Of a stretch of DNA of 64,000 nucleotides, positions 24,497-33,250 are shown in pieces. The stretch is from Lachnospiraceae bacterium (lineage in GTDB: Bacteria; Bacillota; Clostridia; Lachnospirales; Lachnospiraceae), in NCBI GenBank assembly GCA_028693165.1, contig JAQUVX010000015.1, positions 31,209 to 95,208 on the forward strand. Reading direction: 5' to 3'. The translations under genes were made by a program, and so were the position numbers. Position 1 is the stretch's first letter. The number at the start of each line of letters is the position of its first letter. Under the pieces are notes generated by a model, which was not told the DNA's origin, searched no databases, and was given only the letters and a program-made list of their open reading frames with translations.

Positions 24497-24559
24497 TTGA
24501 CATTGTAGTTAGATAGTGCTAACTTAATCTATGAACAAATATAAAATGTTCATAGATTA
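24497..24559 (+). promoter_or_regulatory. TTGACA with AGTTAG-N6-CTAACT operator and following hairpin
   Basis: A consensus -35 TTGACA (24497-24502) is followed within the spacer by the palindrome AGTTAG-atagtg-CTAACT (24507-24524). A -10 at the right distance is poor. A perfect 13-base stem TAATCTATGAACA / TGTTCATAGATTA (24525-24537, 24547-24559) follows and ends in GGCTTTTG. The palindrome shares GTTAG-N6-CTAAC with the site at 9908. The TetR gene starts 58 bases downstream. Confidence 0.5.
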
Positions 24560-24617
24560 GGCTTTTGTATATATTAAAGAAAAATAGAAACTATACAGCA
24601 GATGGTAAGGAGAAAAA

Positions 24618-25217
24618 ATGGGAAAAGCATATTCAGAGGACGAAAAAAAGGAAATTCGTCAAAAGATATGGGAAGTTGGTCTTGAGATGTTTCATGATGA
24701 TAATCATAAAAGCTTAAACATCCGTGAATTAACAGAACGTGTTGGAATATCACTTGGAAGCTATTATAACTTTTACAAGAATAAAAAAAGCTTGATACGC
24801 GATATTATGGAATATCGAATGAAACAGAAATTGAATGCAATTCGGATAACATTTCCTGATTCACGAGAGAATCCTGTACAATATGTCGCAAATTTGTTGT
24901 ATATCAACTTTTGGGATATGGGAGAGAAAGTACAGAATAAGGCAATTTATAAGGAGATGCTCGATACGGTACTTACAGATGAAAAGGATGTTATGAATCA
25001 GATGTCATTGTCCTATGAGATCTTTTTTGGCGAGCTGACTGCTTATTGGGAGAAGGAGAATCTGACATATGAAATGGATATTCAGGGTGTTTTAAGTTTG
25101 ATTTATGGACTTTTCTTCTTTTTTGGAGCAAAAAAATATATGGAAGAGAGCTATTTTGAAGAATTACTAAAAGAGTTTATATACAGTGGCATGAATCGAT
25201 ATTTAAAATGCTATTGA
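24618..25217 (+). CDS. TetR-family transcriptional regulator
   Basis: A 199-residue protein with an N-terminal TetR HTH (LNIRELTERVGISLGSYYNF, YKNKKSLIRDIMEYRM) and a helical ligand-binding C-terminus. ATG 24618 follows AAGGAG. It is 39 bases upstream of the dikinase gene in the same direction, so it probably controls that gene and the following MATE gene in response to a small, perhaps antibiotic-like, molecule. The effector is unknown. Confidence 0.87.
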   Translation: MGKAYSEDEKKEIRQKIWEVGLEMFHDDNHKSLNIRELTERVGISLGSYYNFYKNKKSLIRDIMEYRMKQKLNAIRITFPDSRENPVQYVANLLYINFWDMGEKVQNKAIYKEMLDTVLTDEKDVMNQMSLSYEIFFGELTAYWEKENLTYEMDIQGVLSLIYGLFFFFGAKKYMEESYFEELLKEFIYSGMNRYLKCY

Positions 25218-25256
25218 TTGCAGCTGATTTATAAATTCAGGAAGGAGACAGGCTAA

Positions 25257-27743
25257 ATGATTCGGAATTTTAATTCCATCAGGGTCAATGAAGTAAATAT
25301 TGTGGGGGGAAAAGGTGCAAACCTGGGAGAAATGACACATGCAGGGATCGCTGTACCGGAGGACTTTGTCATTACCAGTGATGCATACCGATTATTCCTT
25401 AACGAAAACGGATTAACTGAATGGCTGAAAGCAGCCTTAATAGAGGCTGGCAGTGATGAGAGGAAATTGCTGGAATGTGCAAAACGTTTTCGGGAGAAGA
25501 TCCTTCAAAGCAGGATTCCAGCCGCTCTTGAAGCACGGATTACAGAGCAGTATAAACAGCTTGGAGAACAGACAAGAGTTGCAGTTCGTTCCTCCGCGAC
25601 AGCAGAAGACCTTGCAGATGCCAGCTTTGCCGGTCAGCAGGAAACCTATTTAAATGTAATTGGTACAGATGAGGTTCTGAAGCAGGTACAAAACTGCTAT
25701 GCATCCCTATGGGGGAATCGGGCGGTAATTTACAGAAAAAATCAGGGATATGATCAGAGCAGTGTTGCACTGGCGGTTGTCATACAACAGATGATAGAAA
25801 GTGAAGTGGCAGGTGTTCTTTTTACCGTAAATCCGTTGACCGGGAATGAAAATCAGATGCAGATCAATGCTTCCTATGGTCTTGGAGAATCGGTGGTATC
25901 AGGAAGGGTAACGGCTGACAGTTATGTATGTGATAAAGAGGGCAGGCTGATTACCTGTACACCAGGCAGTAAGGAAACACAGATTATATATGAAGCCGGT
26001 CATTCCGGTACCAGAGAAGTGAAGGTGAAGGAAGAGAAACAGAAGCGGCGTGTGTTAGACGATGAAATGCTTGCCAATTTGTGCAGGGAGGGGCTTAGGA
26101 TAGAGCAGTATTACAAAAAGCCAATGGATATTGAGTGGGGAATCTGCAAGAATAAAATCTATATTCTGCAGGCAAGGGCAATTACTACATTACATAAGGC
26201 CCCATCTGATGAAGAAGAAAAAAGAATACAAGACTATTTAAAGAGCTGTAAATGCAGCGGTCTACAGCGTCAGAATATGTCGTTTCTGCTAGAGAAGATG
26301 CCTTATGTATTTTATCCTTTTGACTATGAGTTGATTGAAGCTATCAGCGATCAGAAAAGCAACATTTTCTCAGAGGGCGGAATTATCATGGACATGCAGC
26401 CGCAGATTGATGATGATGGAATTATGATCTTGCCCACCAATGGAATCAGCGTGAACCGAAACCTGAAACATCTTCCGTCTCTTTTAAAAGAGATGAAGGA
26501 TATAGATGGCTGTCGGGTAAAACTGCAAAAGCAGATGGAAAATTTCAGGAAAGAGCTTGTGGATATTCAAAATACGGACTATGAAAATCTGACGCTTGCA
26601 GAATGTGGAACGCTGTATCCGTATTTTCTGGATTATATAAGACGTCTGACCTACAGTCGTTTTAAATATGCGTTATTTCCAAGTGCATTATGCAAGAAAA
26701 AACTTGAAAAAGCTTTAAAAAAAATAAATGTGAAGCTGACGGCTTATGACCTCTATCAGAATCTGGATTATGAGACAGCTGTTATGAGCAGGGATTTGAA
26801 AGGTCTTGCTGCAAAGGCGCAAAAAAATAAAGCAGTTACAGCAGCCATACAGGAGGGAATGCACTATGAGGCTATTTGCACAGCCTTTTCCCAAATGGCA
26901 GAAGCCTTTGCGGATTTTCTTGAGAAGCATGGATTCAAAACAGACTTTAACTGTTATTGTATTACAGCGCACTCTTTTTATGAAGATCCGGATAGAATGG
27001 TCAGGGTGATCCGACCACTGCTTGATGGTGACCATGAACAGAAGTCAGAAGAGAACAGTAGTTTTGATGTGTTAATGAAGCAGCTGGAGACTGTTGTTGG
27101 AGCAAAGGAGTATAAAGACTTAAGAAAAACCATCAATACCTTCCGTTATATGCACATTATTCGGGAAGAGAGTCAGTTGATGTGGGAGACCTGTTTTTAC
27201 TACACAAAAAAGCTGTTAAAGAGAACCTCCGTACTTCTTTGCGGGCATGACGATTATATGCAGGAGCTTTCCTATCTCTTTTTGGCGGAACTTACCAAAG
27301 TGTGTCAAAGAGGAGCTTTCAATGAAAGGGATCAGGAAAAAATCAAACGACGCAAGAAAATGCATTCATTGGCAGAAAATGTATGGGAACAGGCAAAACT
27401 AAAGGTTTTTCCTGATACCGGAGACACCTTAAAAGGAGTTAGCGGCAGTGCTGGAGAAACAATTGGAAAGGTATGCCTGATTCACGGTCCGGAGGAGTTT
27501 TATAAATTTCAAAAAGGAGATGTATTGGTGTGCCGTTTGACAGATCCGGAATGGACGCCTTTGTTTACGCTTGCATCAGCAGTAGTAGCGGATACCGGAG
27601 CAGCGCTTTCTCATGCGGCCATTGTGGCAAGGGAATATGGAATCCCGGCAGTACTGGGAGTTGGCCATGCAACCACCAGATATCATAATGGAGATATGAT
27701 CCATGTAAATGGTACGAAGGGGGAGGTCTCAAAAGTTGGATAA
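25257..27743 (+). CDS. PEP-synthase/rifampicin-phosphotransferase-like dikinase
   Basis: An 828-residue enzyme. The first ~315 residues are the PPDK-type ATP-binding domain (VGGKGANLGEMTHAGIAVPE, VRSSATAEDLADASFAGQQE, MDIEWGI). A divergent central domain follows (about 330-730), and the C-terminal swivelling domain has the phospho-His in GAALSHAAIVAREYGIP (His near residue 786). There is no PEP/pyruvate TIM barrel, which separates it from true PEP synthase (~790-875 residues with barrel) and matches the three-domain layout of rifampicin phosphotransferase. Substrate identity is uncertain. A TetR gene precedes it and a broken MATE gene follows with an eight-base overlap. Confidence 0.78.
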   Translation: MIRNFNSIRVNEVNIVGGKGANLGEMTHAGIAVPEDFVITSDAYRLFLNENGLTEWLKAALIEAGSDERKLLECAKRFREKILQSRIPAALEARITEQYKQLGEQTRVAVRSSATAEDLADASFAGQQETYLNVIGTDEVLKQVQNCYASLWGNRAVIYRKNQGYDQSSVALAVVIQQMIESEVAGVLFTVNPLTGNENQMQINASYGLGESVVSGRVTADSYVCDKEGRLITCTPGSKETQIIYEAGHSGTREVKVKEEKQKRRVLDDEMLANLCREGLRIEQYYKKPMDIEWGICKNKIYILQARAITTLHKAPSDEEEKRIQDYLKSCKCSGLQRQNMSFLLEKMPYVFYPFDYELIEAISDQKSNIFSEGGIIMDMQPQIDDDGIMILPTNGISVNRNLKHLPSLLKEMKDIDGCRVKLQKQMENFRKELVDIQNTDYENLTLAECGTLYPYFLDYIRRLTYSRFKYALFPSALCKKKLEKALKKINVKLTAYDLYQNLDYETAVMSRDLKGLAAKAQKNKAVTAAIQEGMHYEAICTAFSQMAEAFADFLEKHGFKTDFNCYCITAHSFYEDPDRMVRVIRPLLDGDHEQKSEENSSFDVLMKQLETVVGAKEYKDLRKTINTFRYMHIIREESQLMWETCFYYTKKLLKRTSVLLCGHDDYMQELSYLFLAELTKVCQRGAFNERDQEKIKRRKKMHSLAENVWEQAKLKVFPDTGDTLKGVSGSAGETIGKVCLIHGPEEFYKFQKGDVLVCRLTDPEWTPLFTLASAVVADTGAALSHAAIVAREYGIPAVLGVGHATTRYHNGDMIHVNGTKGEVSKVG

Positions 27744-29157
27744 TAAACCGCAAAAGCAGATAGAAATAGAAGGTGTGAAGGAGAAAAGAAGACAATATAT
27801 TCTAACAGCACCTCTGCTTCCGCTTCTGCTTAAAATGGCACTCCCGACAATGATCGGAATGATGGTTTCCCTGATTTATAATCTGACAGATACCTTCTGA
27901 ATTGGTCGATTGAATGACAAGAGTATGACAGCAGCCATTGGTATTGTATTTGCCTTTGTTTCCTTTATACAGGCGATGGGGTTCTGGTTTGGCTACGGCA
28001 GCGGCAATACCATGTTACGACTTCTGGGAGCAGGAGAGGAAAAGGAGGCCCGAATTATAGCAAGTGATGGTGTTGTGCTGTCACTTGCGGCAGGCGTGGT
28101 TATTATGCTTGCCTCTCTTGTACTGCTTAACCCTTTAGTAGTTTTCCTGGGAGGAAAAGCTTCTCCTGCCTTATTTACTTATACCAGAGACTACCTGCAA
28201 ATTATGCTGTATACCGTTCCCTTTTCCCTTTTATCAACGACTGTTTATAATCAGCTCAGACTATGTGGAAATGTGAAGGATGCCATGATTGGGCTGCTTG
28301 TTGGAATGCTTGGGAATATTCTGTTAGATCCTGTTTTTGTATTAGGATTGGGTATGGGTATTTGTGGAGCTGGAATTGCCACCTTGATCGGCAATGTTCT
28401 CAGCTGCTTTTGTGTAGTTATGATGTCATACAGACATGGAAATATCCCGGCAGGACTTCGTGGATTTCAATTCACGGGCGAAAGAATGTATCATATATTA
28501 GCAGGAGGTGCCCCTAATTTCTCCAGACAGGGAATTACCGGCGTGGCATCTGTACTGTTAAATCAGGCAGCCGCACCTTATGGAGAAACCCTGCTTGCAG
28601 GCCTTACCGTATCCACCAGAGTAGCCGCACTGGGATATATGCTGATGATTGGATTTGGACAAGGATTTCAGCCAATCTGTGCCATGAATTATGGGGCAGG
28701 GCAATATGAACGGGTGAAAAAAGCATTATGGCTGACAGGTGGAATAGGAACCGGATTTTTAATTATCGCTACAATGCTGATTTCAGTCTATGCAGTACCG
28801 CTTTCGGGCCTATTATCACAAAATTCTGATGTTGTGGAAATTGCTGTCAAGCTTGTCAGATATCAATGCATCTCATTTCCCTTCTTGGGTATTTATGCAC
28901 TGTCCAGCACGTTCTTACAGAACATAGGCAGATATTTCAGCGCACTTTTTGTATCCGTTGCAAGGCAGGGAATCTTTTATATCCCCCTGCTGTTTATCCT
29001 TCCGGCACTTCTGGGTGAGAGGGGAATCTATATTCTTCAGCCGATATCTGACCTGCTCTCTGTAATATTATCAGTTGGAGTTGTAGCAGCTTTGTGGAAA
29101 AGAAGCTTCAGCGTTTCATTATCCATGGGACGATGCCGCAATACTTTGCTCCCCTGA
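27736..29157 (+). pseudogene. MATE efflux transporter interrupted by one in-frame TGA
   Basis: TTG 27736 opens a frame encoding the first helix of a MATE pump (LLLKMALPTMIGMMVSLIYN, LTDTF). TGA 27898-27900 interrupts it, after which the same frame continues without further damage as IGRLNDKSMTAAIG and on to TGA 29155-29157. Joined, it is about 473 residues with the usual 12 helices. The stop falls at the conserved NLTDTFfIG position. A restart at TTG 27910 would lack helix 1. It is a recent pseudogene, a sequencing error, or rarely a recoded codon. Confidence 0.8.
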
Positions 29158-29253
29158 ATAAATAATAGATAGGTACAGCACTTATAAATAAGCGCGGGGG
29201 CGTATGTAATCAGGAACAGGCTCTATCCCACGCATATTTAAAGTAATTGTTAG

Positions 29254-29346
29254 CTCGGTTTTAATCGACTCGGTTTCATCCGAACTAATATTTACTTTTT
29301 TGCGACACAATGCTATAATGAGTTTAACTCGATATGAACCGAGTCG
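29254..29346 (+). promoter_or_regulatory. Promoter framed by a 10-bp inverted repeat
   Basis: -35 TTTACT (29291-29296) and -10 TATAAT (29314-29319) are 17 bases apart. CGACTCGGTT (29266-29275) upstream and AACCGAGTCG (29337-29346) downstream are perfect inverted copies, and a further half-site CTCGGTT lies at 29254-29260. The arrangement suggests a repressor that loops over, or otherwise brackets, the promoter. Confidence 0.55.
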
Positions 29347-29362
29347 GAAAGGACCGAATGAC

Positions 29363-30754
29363 ATGAAATTCTTTGGACGTGAAAAACAGTTAGCCCAAAT
29401 TGAACATGAAATGAAATCTGCTCAAATGCGAATGGCACTCATTTATGGCCGAAGACGAGTTGGCAAAAGTGAGCTGGTGAAGCAGGCACTGCGAAGAGTA
29501 GAAGAGAAGAGTATCTACTATGAATGTAAGCAGGTAACCGAAGCAAGCAACACAGCAAGTCTTTGTGATGTAATCTCCGAAACATTGAAGCTTCCAAAAC
29601 TTGGTTACACGAAGCTGGAAGAAATTCTGGATTATATATTCCAGTTATCCAGGGAAGAAAAAATGGTTCTTGTTCTGGATGAATACCCCTATTTAAGAGA
29701 AAACATCCGAGGGCTGGACAGCATTCTGCAGGCACTGGTAGATAAGTACCGAGACACTTCAAAGCTGACCTTTATTATTTTGGGATCCTATGTTGATATC
29801 ATGCGGTCACTGCTTGAGCACGCCAATCCCTTATTCGGCCGTGTAGATCTTGTGATTGATCTAAAACAGATGGACTACTTTGAATCTGCACAGTTTTATC
29901 CGGATTTCTCTCCAGAAGATAAAGTTCGACTCTATTCTGTTTTCGGCGGGATTCCCTATTTCAATCGCCTGATTGACAGCAATAAGACCGTGAAGGAAAA
30001 TATTATAGATTTGATTGCATCTCCCGGCGCAAGACTTGAGAATGAAGTATCCATGTATCTGAATGCAGAGATTTCCAAAATCACAAATGCAAATGAAGTA
30101 TTTGAGGCATTGGCCAAAGGATACTCCAAATACAGCGACCTTCTTTCCCAATCGCATGTGTCAAGTGGACCTACTCTTGTTGATGTTCTGGATAAGCTGA
30201 TGAGGATGGAAGTAGTAGTAAAAACAGCACCCGTGAATGATGAAAATAACAAGAAAAAAGCCGGCTATTATATATGTGATAACCTTTCTATGTTTTATTA
30301 CCGTTATATTTTCAGATATTCCTCTCAGTTGAAAATTATGGACTCCGAAATTTTCTATAAAAAATATATCAATCAGGACTTTGAGGAATATTTTGTACCA
30401 CATCAGTTTGAGGATATCTGCAGGCAGTATCTGATCCGTGAAAACAGGCGTGGAAATATCGATCCTGTATTTGAGAAAATAGGAAAATATTACTATGATG
30501 ATCCGATCAATCATACGAATGGGGAATTTGATATCGTCACAGAGGACGAAAACGGATATATTTTTTTTGAAGTGAAGTTCAGAAAGAATCCTGTGACAGA
30601 CAAAATGATTGATGAAGAAGTGGCACAGGTTCTTCAGACCGGTCTAATATGTTACAAATATGTTTTTATTTCTCGTTCCGGATTTGAAGGAGCAGAAACA
30701 GACCGTGTAAAACACATCAATTTGGAAGAACTTTATTTAAGAGAGTGTGTGTGA
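29363..30754 (+). CDS. Archaeal-type ATPase with DUF234 (nuclease-like) C-terminus
   Basis: A 463-residue protein. The N-terminal STAND/ATPase_2 domain has FFGREKQLAQIEHEM, Walker A YGRRRVGKSELV and Walker B MVLVLDEYPYL. A winged-helix middle (about 240-320) follows. The DUF234-type C-terminus has EFDIVTEDENGYIFFEVKFR, which resembles the D...ExK core of restriction-endonuclease-like folds. Such proteins are widespread, and a role in defence or element control has been proposed but not shown. ATG 29363 is the first in-frame start with the family opening MKFFGRE. It stands alone, between its own promoter and a terminator. Confidence 0.8.
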   Translation: MKFFGREKQLAQIEHEMKSAQMRMALIYGRRRVGKSELVKQALRRVEEKSIYYECKQVTEASNTASLCDVISETLKLPKLGYTKLEEILDYIFQLSREEKMVLVLDEYPYLRENIRGLDSILQALVDKYRDTSKLTFIILGSYVDIMRSLLEHANPLFGRVDLVIDLKQMDYFESAQFYPDFSPEDKVRLYSVFGGIPYFNRLIDSNKTVKENIIDLIASPGARLENEVSMYLNAEISKITNANEVFEALAKGYSKYSDLLSQSHVSSGPTLVDVLDKLMRMEVVVKTAPVNDENNKKKAGYYICDNLSMFYYRYIFRYSSQLKIMDSEIFYKKYINQDFEEYFVPHQFEDICRQYLIRENRRGNIDPVFEKIGKYYYDDPINHTNGEFDIVTEDENGYIFFEVKFRKNPVTDKMIDEEVAQVLQTGLICYKYVFISRSGFEGAETDRVKHINLEELYLRECV

Positions 30755-30762
30755 TGGCACAC

Positions 30763-30804
30763 CCATATTATTTCGCTAAATACTAATTTAACGAAATAAT
30801 ATGG
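30763..30804 (+). terminator. Terminator-like hairpin after the ATPase gene
   Basis: CCATATTATTTCG (30763-30775) pairs perfectly with CGAAATAATATGG (30792-30804). It is AT-rich and followed by ATTGTTCT rather than a clean T run, so termination strength is uncertain. Confidence 0.5.
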
Positions 30805-31315
30805 ATTGTTCTAAGACAAGCTCAATAGGCTTTTTGTTTCAATTTTGAAATCCACTTGTTATAATATGGAAAAAGCAGGATATACTGTTCATGTATTGCC
30901 TGACTGTATTACCAGTTACGACAAAAGTAAGTTTCCGCATTTCGAACCACACCAAAGTTGTTCTGGTGCCTATCCTCTTTTCCATATAGACGGTACTTCC
31001 AGAAGTGACTCAAAACAATTGTGAGCAGTCACGTTCTTCGTTTTTATGAGAACATAGCCGCTCTTTTTTGCTTTCTAGGAAAGTCCATGTTGGTTTCATA
31101 TTGTTAAGAAATTTTCTGTAGGACTTGTATTTATGAAGAAAATCTGGTTCTCAAAGGTGGTATGCTTCTATATGAAGGCTTGCCCAACGGATTCATTAGA
31201 AGCATAGGAAGTAATTAATTAGAACCAAAACAACTGAAATTGTGAAAAAATAGTCAAAATACATAAAGAAAAACGAAAAAAGAACGTAATTATAGCAAAA
31301 ATATATAATAAAACC
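30805..31315. other. Gene debris between the ATPase and the TRAP operon
   Basis: No complete gene is present. A frame from ATG 30866 begins MEKAGYTVHVLPDCITSYDK, which resembles a stretch of an isochorismatase-type hydrolase, then runs into unrelated sequence. A frame at 31135-31218 reads ENLVLKGGMLLYEGLP, which recalls the LKGG motif of AbiEii-type nucleotidyltransferase toxins. Both assignments are weak pattern matches to fragments. Confidence 0.3.
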
Positions 31316-31344
31316 TTGCATAATGAATTTCCATGTGTTAATAT
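31316..31344 (+). promoter_or_regulatory. Sigma-A-type promoter of the TRAP operon
   Basis: TTGCAT (31316-31321) and TAATAT (31339-31344) are separated by 17 bases, about 180 bases before the DctP start, leaving a long untranslated leader. Confidence 0.5.
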
Positions 31345-31522
31345 AACAACAACGGAAAACAAAATAAGAAAATAATTGCTTTAGAGAATAGAGAGTAGAG
31401 CAGGGACGAAGGCAGGCATAATTTGCTTGCCGATATACGGACTTGATCTACTTTTTTCATTGTCTAAAAGCACTTATGGGAGTTTCTGGAAAATATGCTT
31501 TTTGAAAGGGAAGGGTAGACGA

Positions 31523-32629
31523 ATGAGAAAATTGAAAAAAGTAGTTAGCCTGGCAACAACAGTAACCATGTGTGCAGCATTACTTGCAGGATGTGGGGGA
31601 TCATCAAAGCCTGCCGAGACAGCAGCACCGGCAGCAGGAGCTAAGACGGAAGCAGCATCCGCAGATACAGCGGCAGCAGGAGCCGCAGATGATGATTTTC
31701 AGATGACAATCAAGTTCTCAAACGTATTTCAGCCGGCAGAGTGGAACTATAAAGCAAGTGAGAAGCTGGCAGAGATGGTGAAGGAGAGAACGGAAGGACA
31801 CATTATCCTTGAGTATTACGGACAGAACCAGTTGGACTGCTATGCAGAATCTGTAGAGCAGGCACACAACGGAGCAGTTTGGATGGGACTTGAGGAGCCA
31901 TCGTATTTTGCTGATTACATTGGCGATTACAATGTGCTTGTAGGACCGATGCTTTATGCTTCCAATGAAGAGTACAATGCAGTCATGGATACCGATATTG
32001 TTAAGAACCTGAATGCACGCCTGGCAGCAGAGAATAACATCCACATTCTGGACACGCACTATTCCTTTGGTTTCCGTAATGTATGTACGAACAAAGTGGT
32101 AGAGAAACCAGCAGACTTAAGCGGACAGATGCTTCGTTCCACAGAGTCTCCATTATTCATACAGACCATCACCTGCCTGGGTGCAACACCTTCACCTATG
32201 AGCTTTACGGAGTGTATCTCCGCTATGTCCAGTGGAGTTGTGAACGGATTTGAGGGATCTACATCTACCTTAAAGGATACCGGTGCTTACGAATATACAA
32301 AGAACGTAGCAAGAACAAGTCATTTCATCGCAACACGCTGGTTATTTATGGCAGAGGATGTTTATCAGTCAATTCCTGAAAAGTGGAGAACCATCCTTGA
32401 CGAGTGCTGCGTAGAAGCAGGCATTTGGGAGCAGGAAAATGCACAGAATGACGAAGCGGACATGATTAAATTCCTGGAAGAAAAAGGCGTTACATGGAAT
32501 GATGTTGATACGGCAGCATTTACAGAGGCCTGTGCACCTGTATATGACTGGATTGTTGAAGAGTACAAAGCTGATCCGACTCTTTATCCGACATTAGTGG
32601 AATTCTTAACCGAGTACCGTAAAAAATAA
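31523..32629 (+). CDS. TRAP transporter solute-binding lipoprotein (DctP family)
   Basis: A 368-residue extracytoplasmic binding protein. A lipoprotein signal ends in LLAGCGG (Cys24), followed by an Ala-rich linker and the DctP fold (IKFSNVFQPAEWNYKASEKL, GQMLRSTESPLFIQ, GVVNGFEGS). It delivers a carboxylate-type solute to the DctQM permease encoded next. ATG 31523 is chosen over the ATG at 31427 because the lipoprotein signal starts there and GGAAGGG precedes it. The exact solute is unknown. Confidence 0.9.
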   Translation: MRKLKKVVSLATTVTMCAALLAGCGGSSKPAETAAPAAGAKTEAASADTAAAGAADDDFQMTIKFSNVFQPAEWNYKASEKLAEMVKERTEGHIILEYYGQNQLDCYAESVEQAHNGAVWMGLEEPSYFADYIGDYNVLVGPMLYASNEEYNAVMDTDIVKNLNARLAAENNIHILDTHYSFGFRNVCTNKVVEKPADLSGQMLRSTESPLFIQTITCLGATPSPMSFTECISAMSSGVVNGFEGSTSTLKDTGAYEYTKNVARTSHFIATRWLFMAEDVYQSIPEKWRTILDECCVEAGIWEQENAQNDEADMIKFLEEKGVTWNDVDTAAFTEACAPVYDWIVEEYKADPTLYPTLVEFLTEYRKK

Positions 32630-32664
32630 AACGATGTCATAAGTGTTTACCATCGGCGATAACG

Positions 32665-32707
32665 ATAACAGGCTGTCTGAATTTAAGTTGCTCAGGCAGC
32701 CTGTTAT
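32665..32707 (+). promoter_or_regulatory. Intercistronic hairpin between dctP and dctQ
   Basis: ATAACAGGCTGTCTGA (32665-32680) pairs with TCAGGCAGCCTGTTAT (32692-32707), 16 bases with one G-T pair. No T run follows. In many binding-protein operons such a stem protects the upstream mRNA or lowers readthrough, giving more binding protein than permease; that role is inferred here. Confidence 0.55.
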
Positions 32708-32749
32708 AAACGATGGAGGCAACCCTGCTTATGATATGAGGAGGCAAAC

Positions 32750-33250
32750 ATGGGGGAAAAAAAGAAAATTTCCTTAAAGACGATTTTGTTGAACCTGGAC
32801 GCAGTCATCACTGGAATCACGCTGGTATCCTGTACGGTCCTGGTTAACTGTAACGTGCTCATGCGTTATATTATGAGAAAGCCAATCTTCTGGTGTGAAG
32901 AAGTGGTTACGGGACTTTTTGTATGGACGGTATTTATTGGAAGTGCTTATGCGTATCGTACGCATTCCCATCTGGGAGTCGATGTACTTGTCAATGTTAT
33001 GCCGCCTAAGATGCAGAATTTTGTCCGCATTATGATCCAGTTTCTGGAGTGTGCGGTTTTGGTCATGCTGACCAACATCAGCATACAGTATTTATATAAT
33101 ACCATGGGGAAACTGACGAACACGCTGCGTGTACCAAATTGGTACATATCCATTGCAGTGCCGTTGGGATTTGGCTTATCCCTGATTTATTCTCTGTATT
33201 TTATTGTTACTGATCTTATAAAGATGAAGAAGGGAGGAGCAAAATCATGA
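32750..33250 (+). CDS. TRAP transporter small permease (DctQ)
   Basis: A 166-residue membrane protein with four hydrophobic segments and the DctQ pattern RYIMRKPIFWCEEVVTGLFV, followed by SAYAYRTHSHLGVDVLV. It is the small subunit that pairs with DctM. GAGGAGG precedes ATG 32750. It overlaps DctM by four bases (ATGA). Confidence 0.9.
   Translation: MGEKKKISLKTILLNLDAVITGITLVSCTVLVNCNVLMRYIMRKPIFWCEEVVTGLFVWTVFIGSAYAYRTHSHLGVDVLVNVMPPKMQNFVRIMIQFLECAVLVMLTNISIQYLYNTMGKLTNTLRVPNWYISIAVPLGFGLSLIYSLYFIVTDLIKMKKGGAKS

Noticed and set aside
27898-27900. TGA in the MATE gene as a selenocysteine codon
   Set aside because: No SECIS-like stem directly after the TGA is evident, and MATE pumps are not known selenoproteins. 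A nonsense mutation or sequencing error is simpler.
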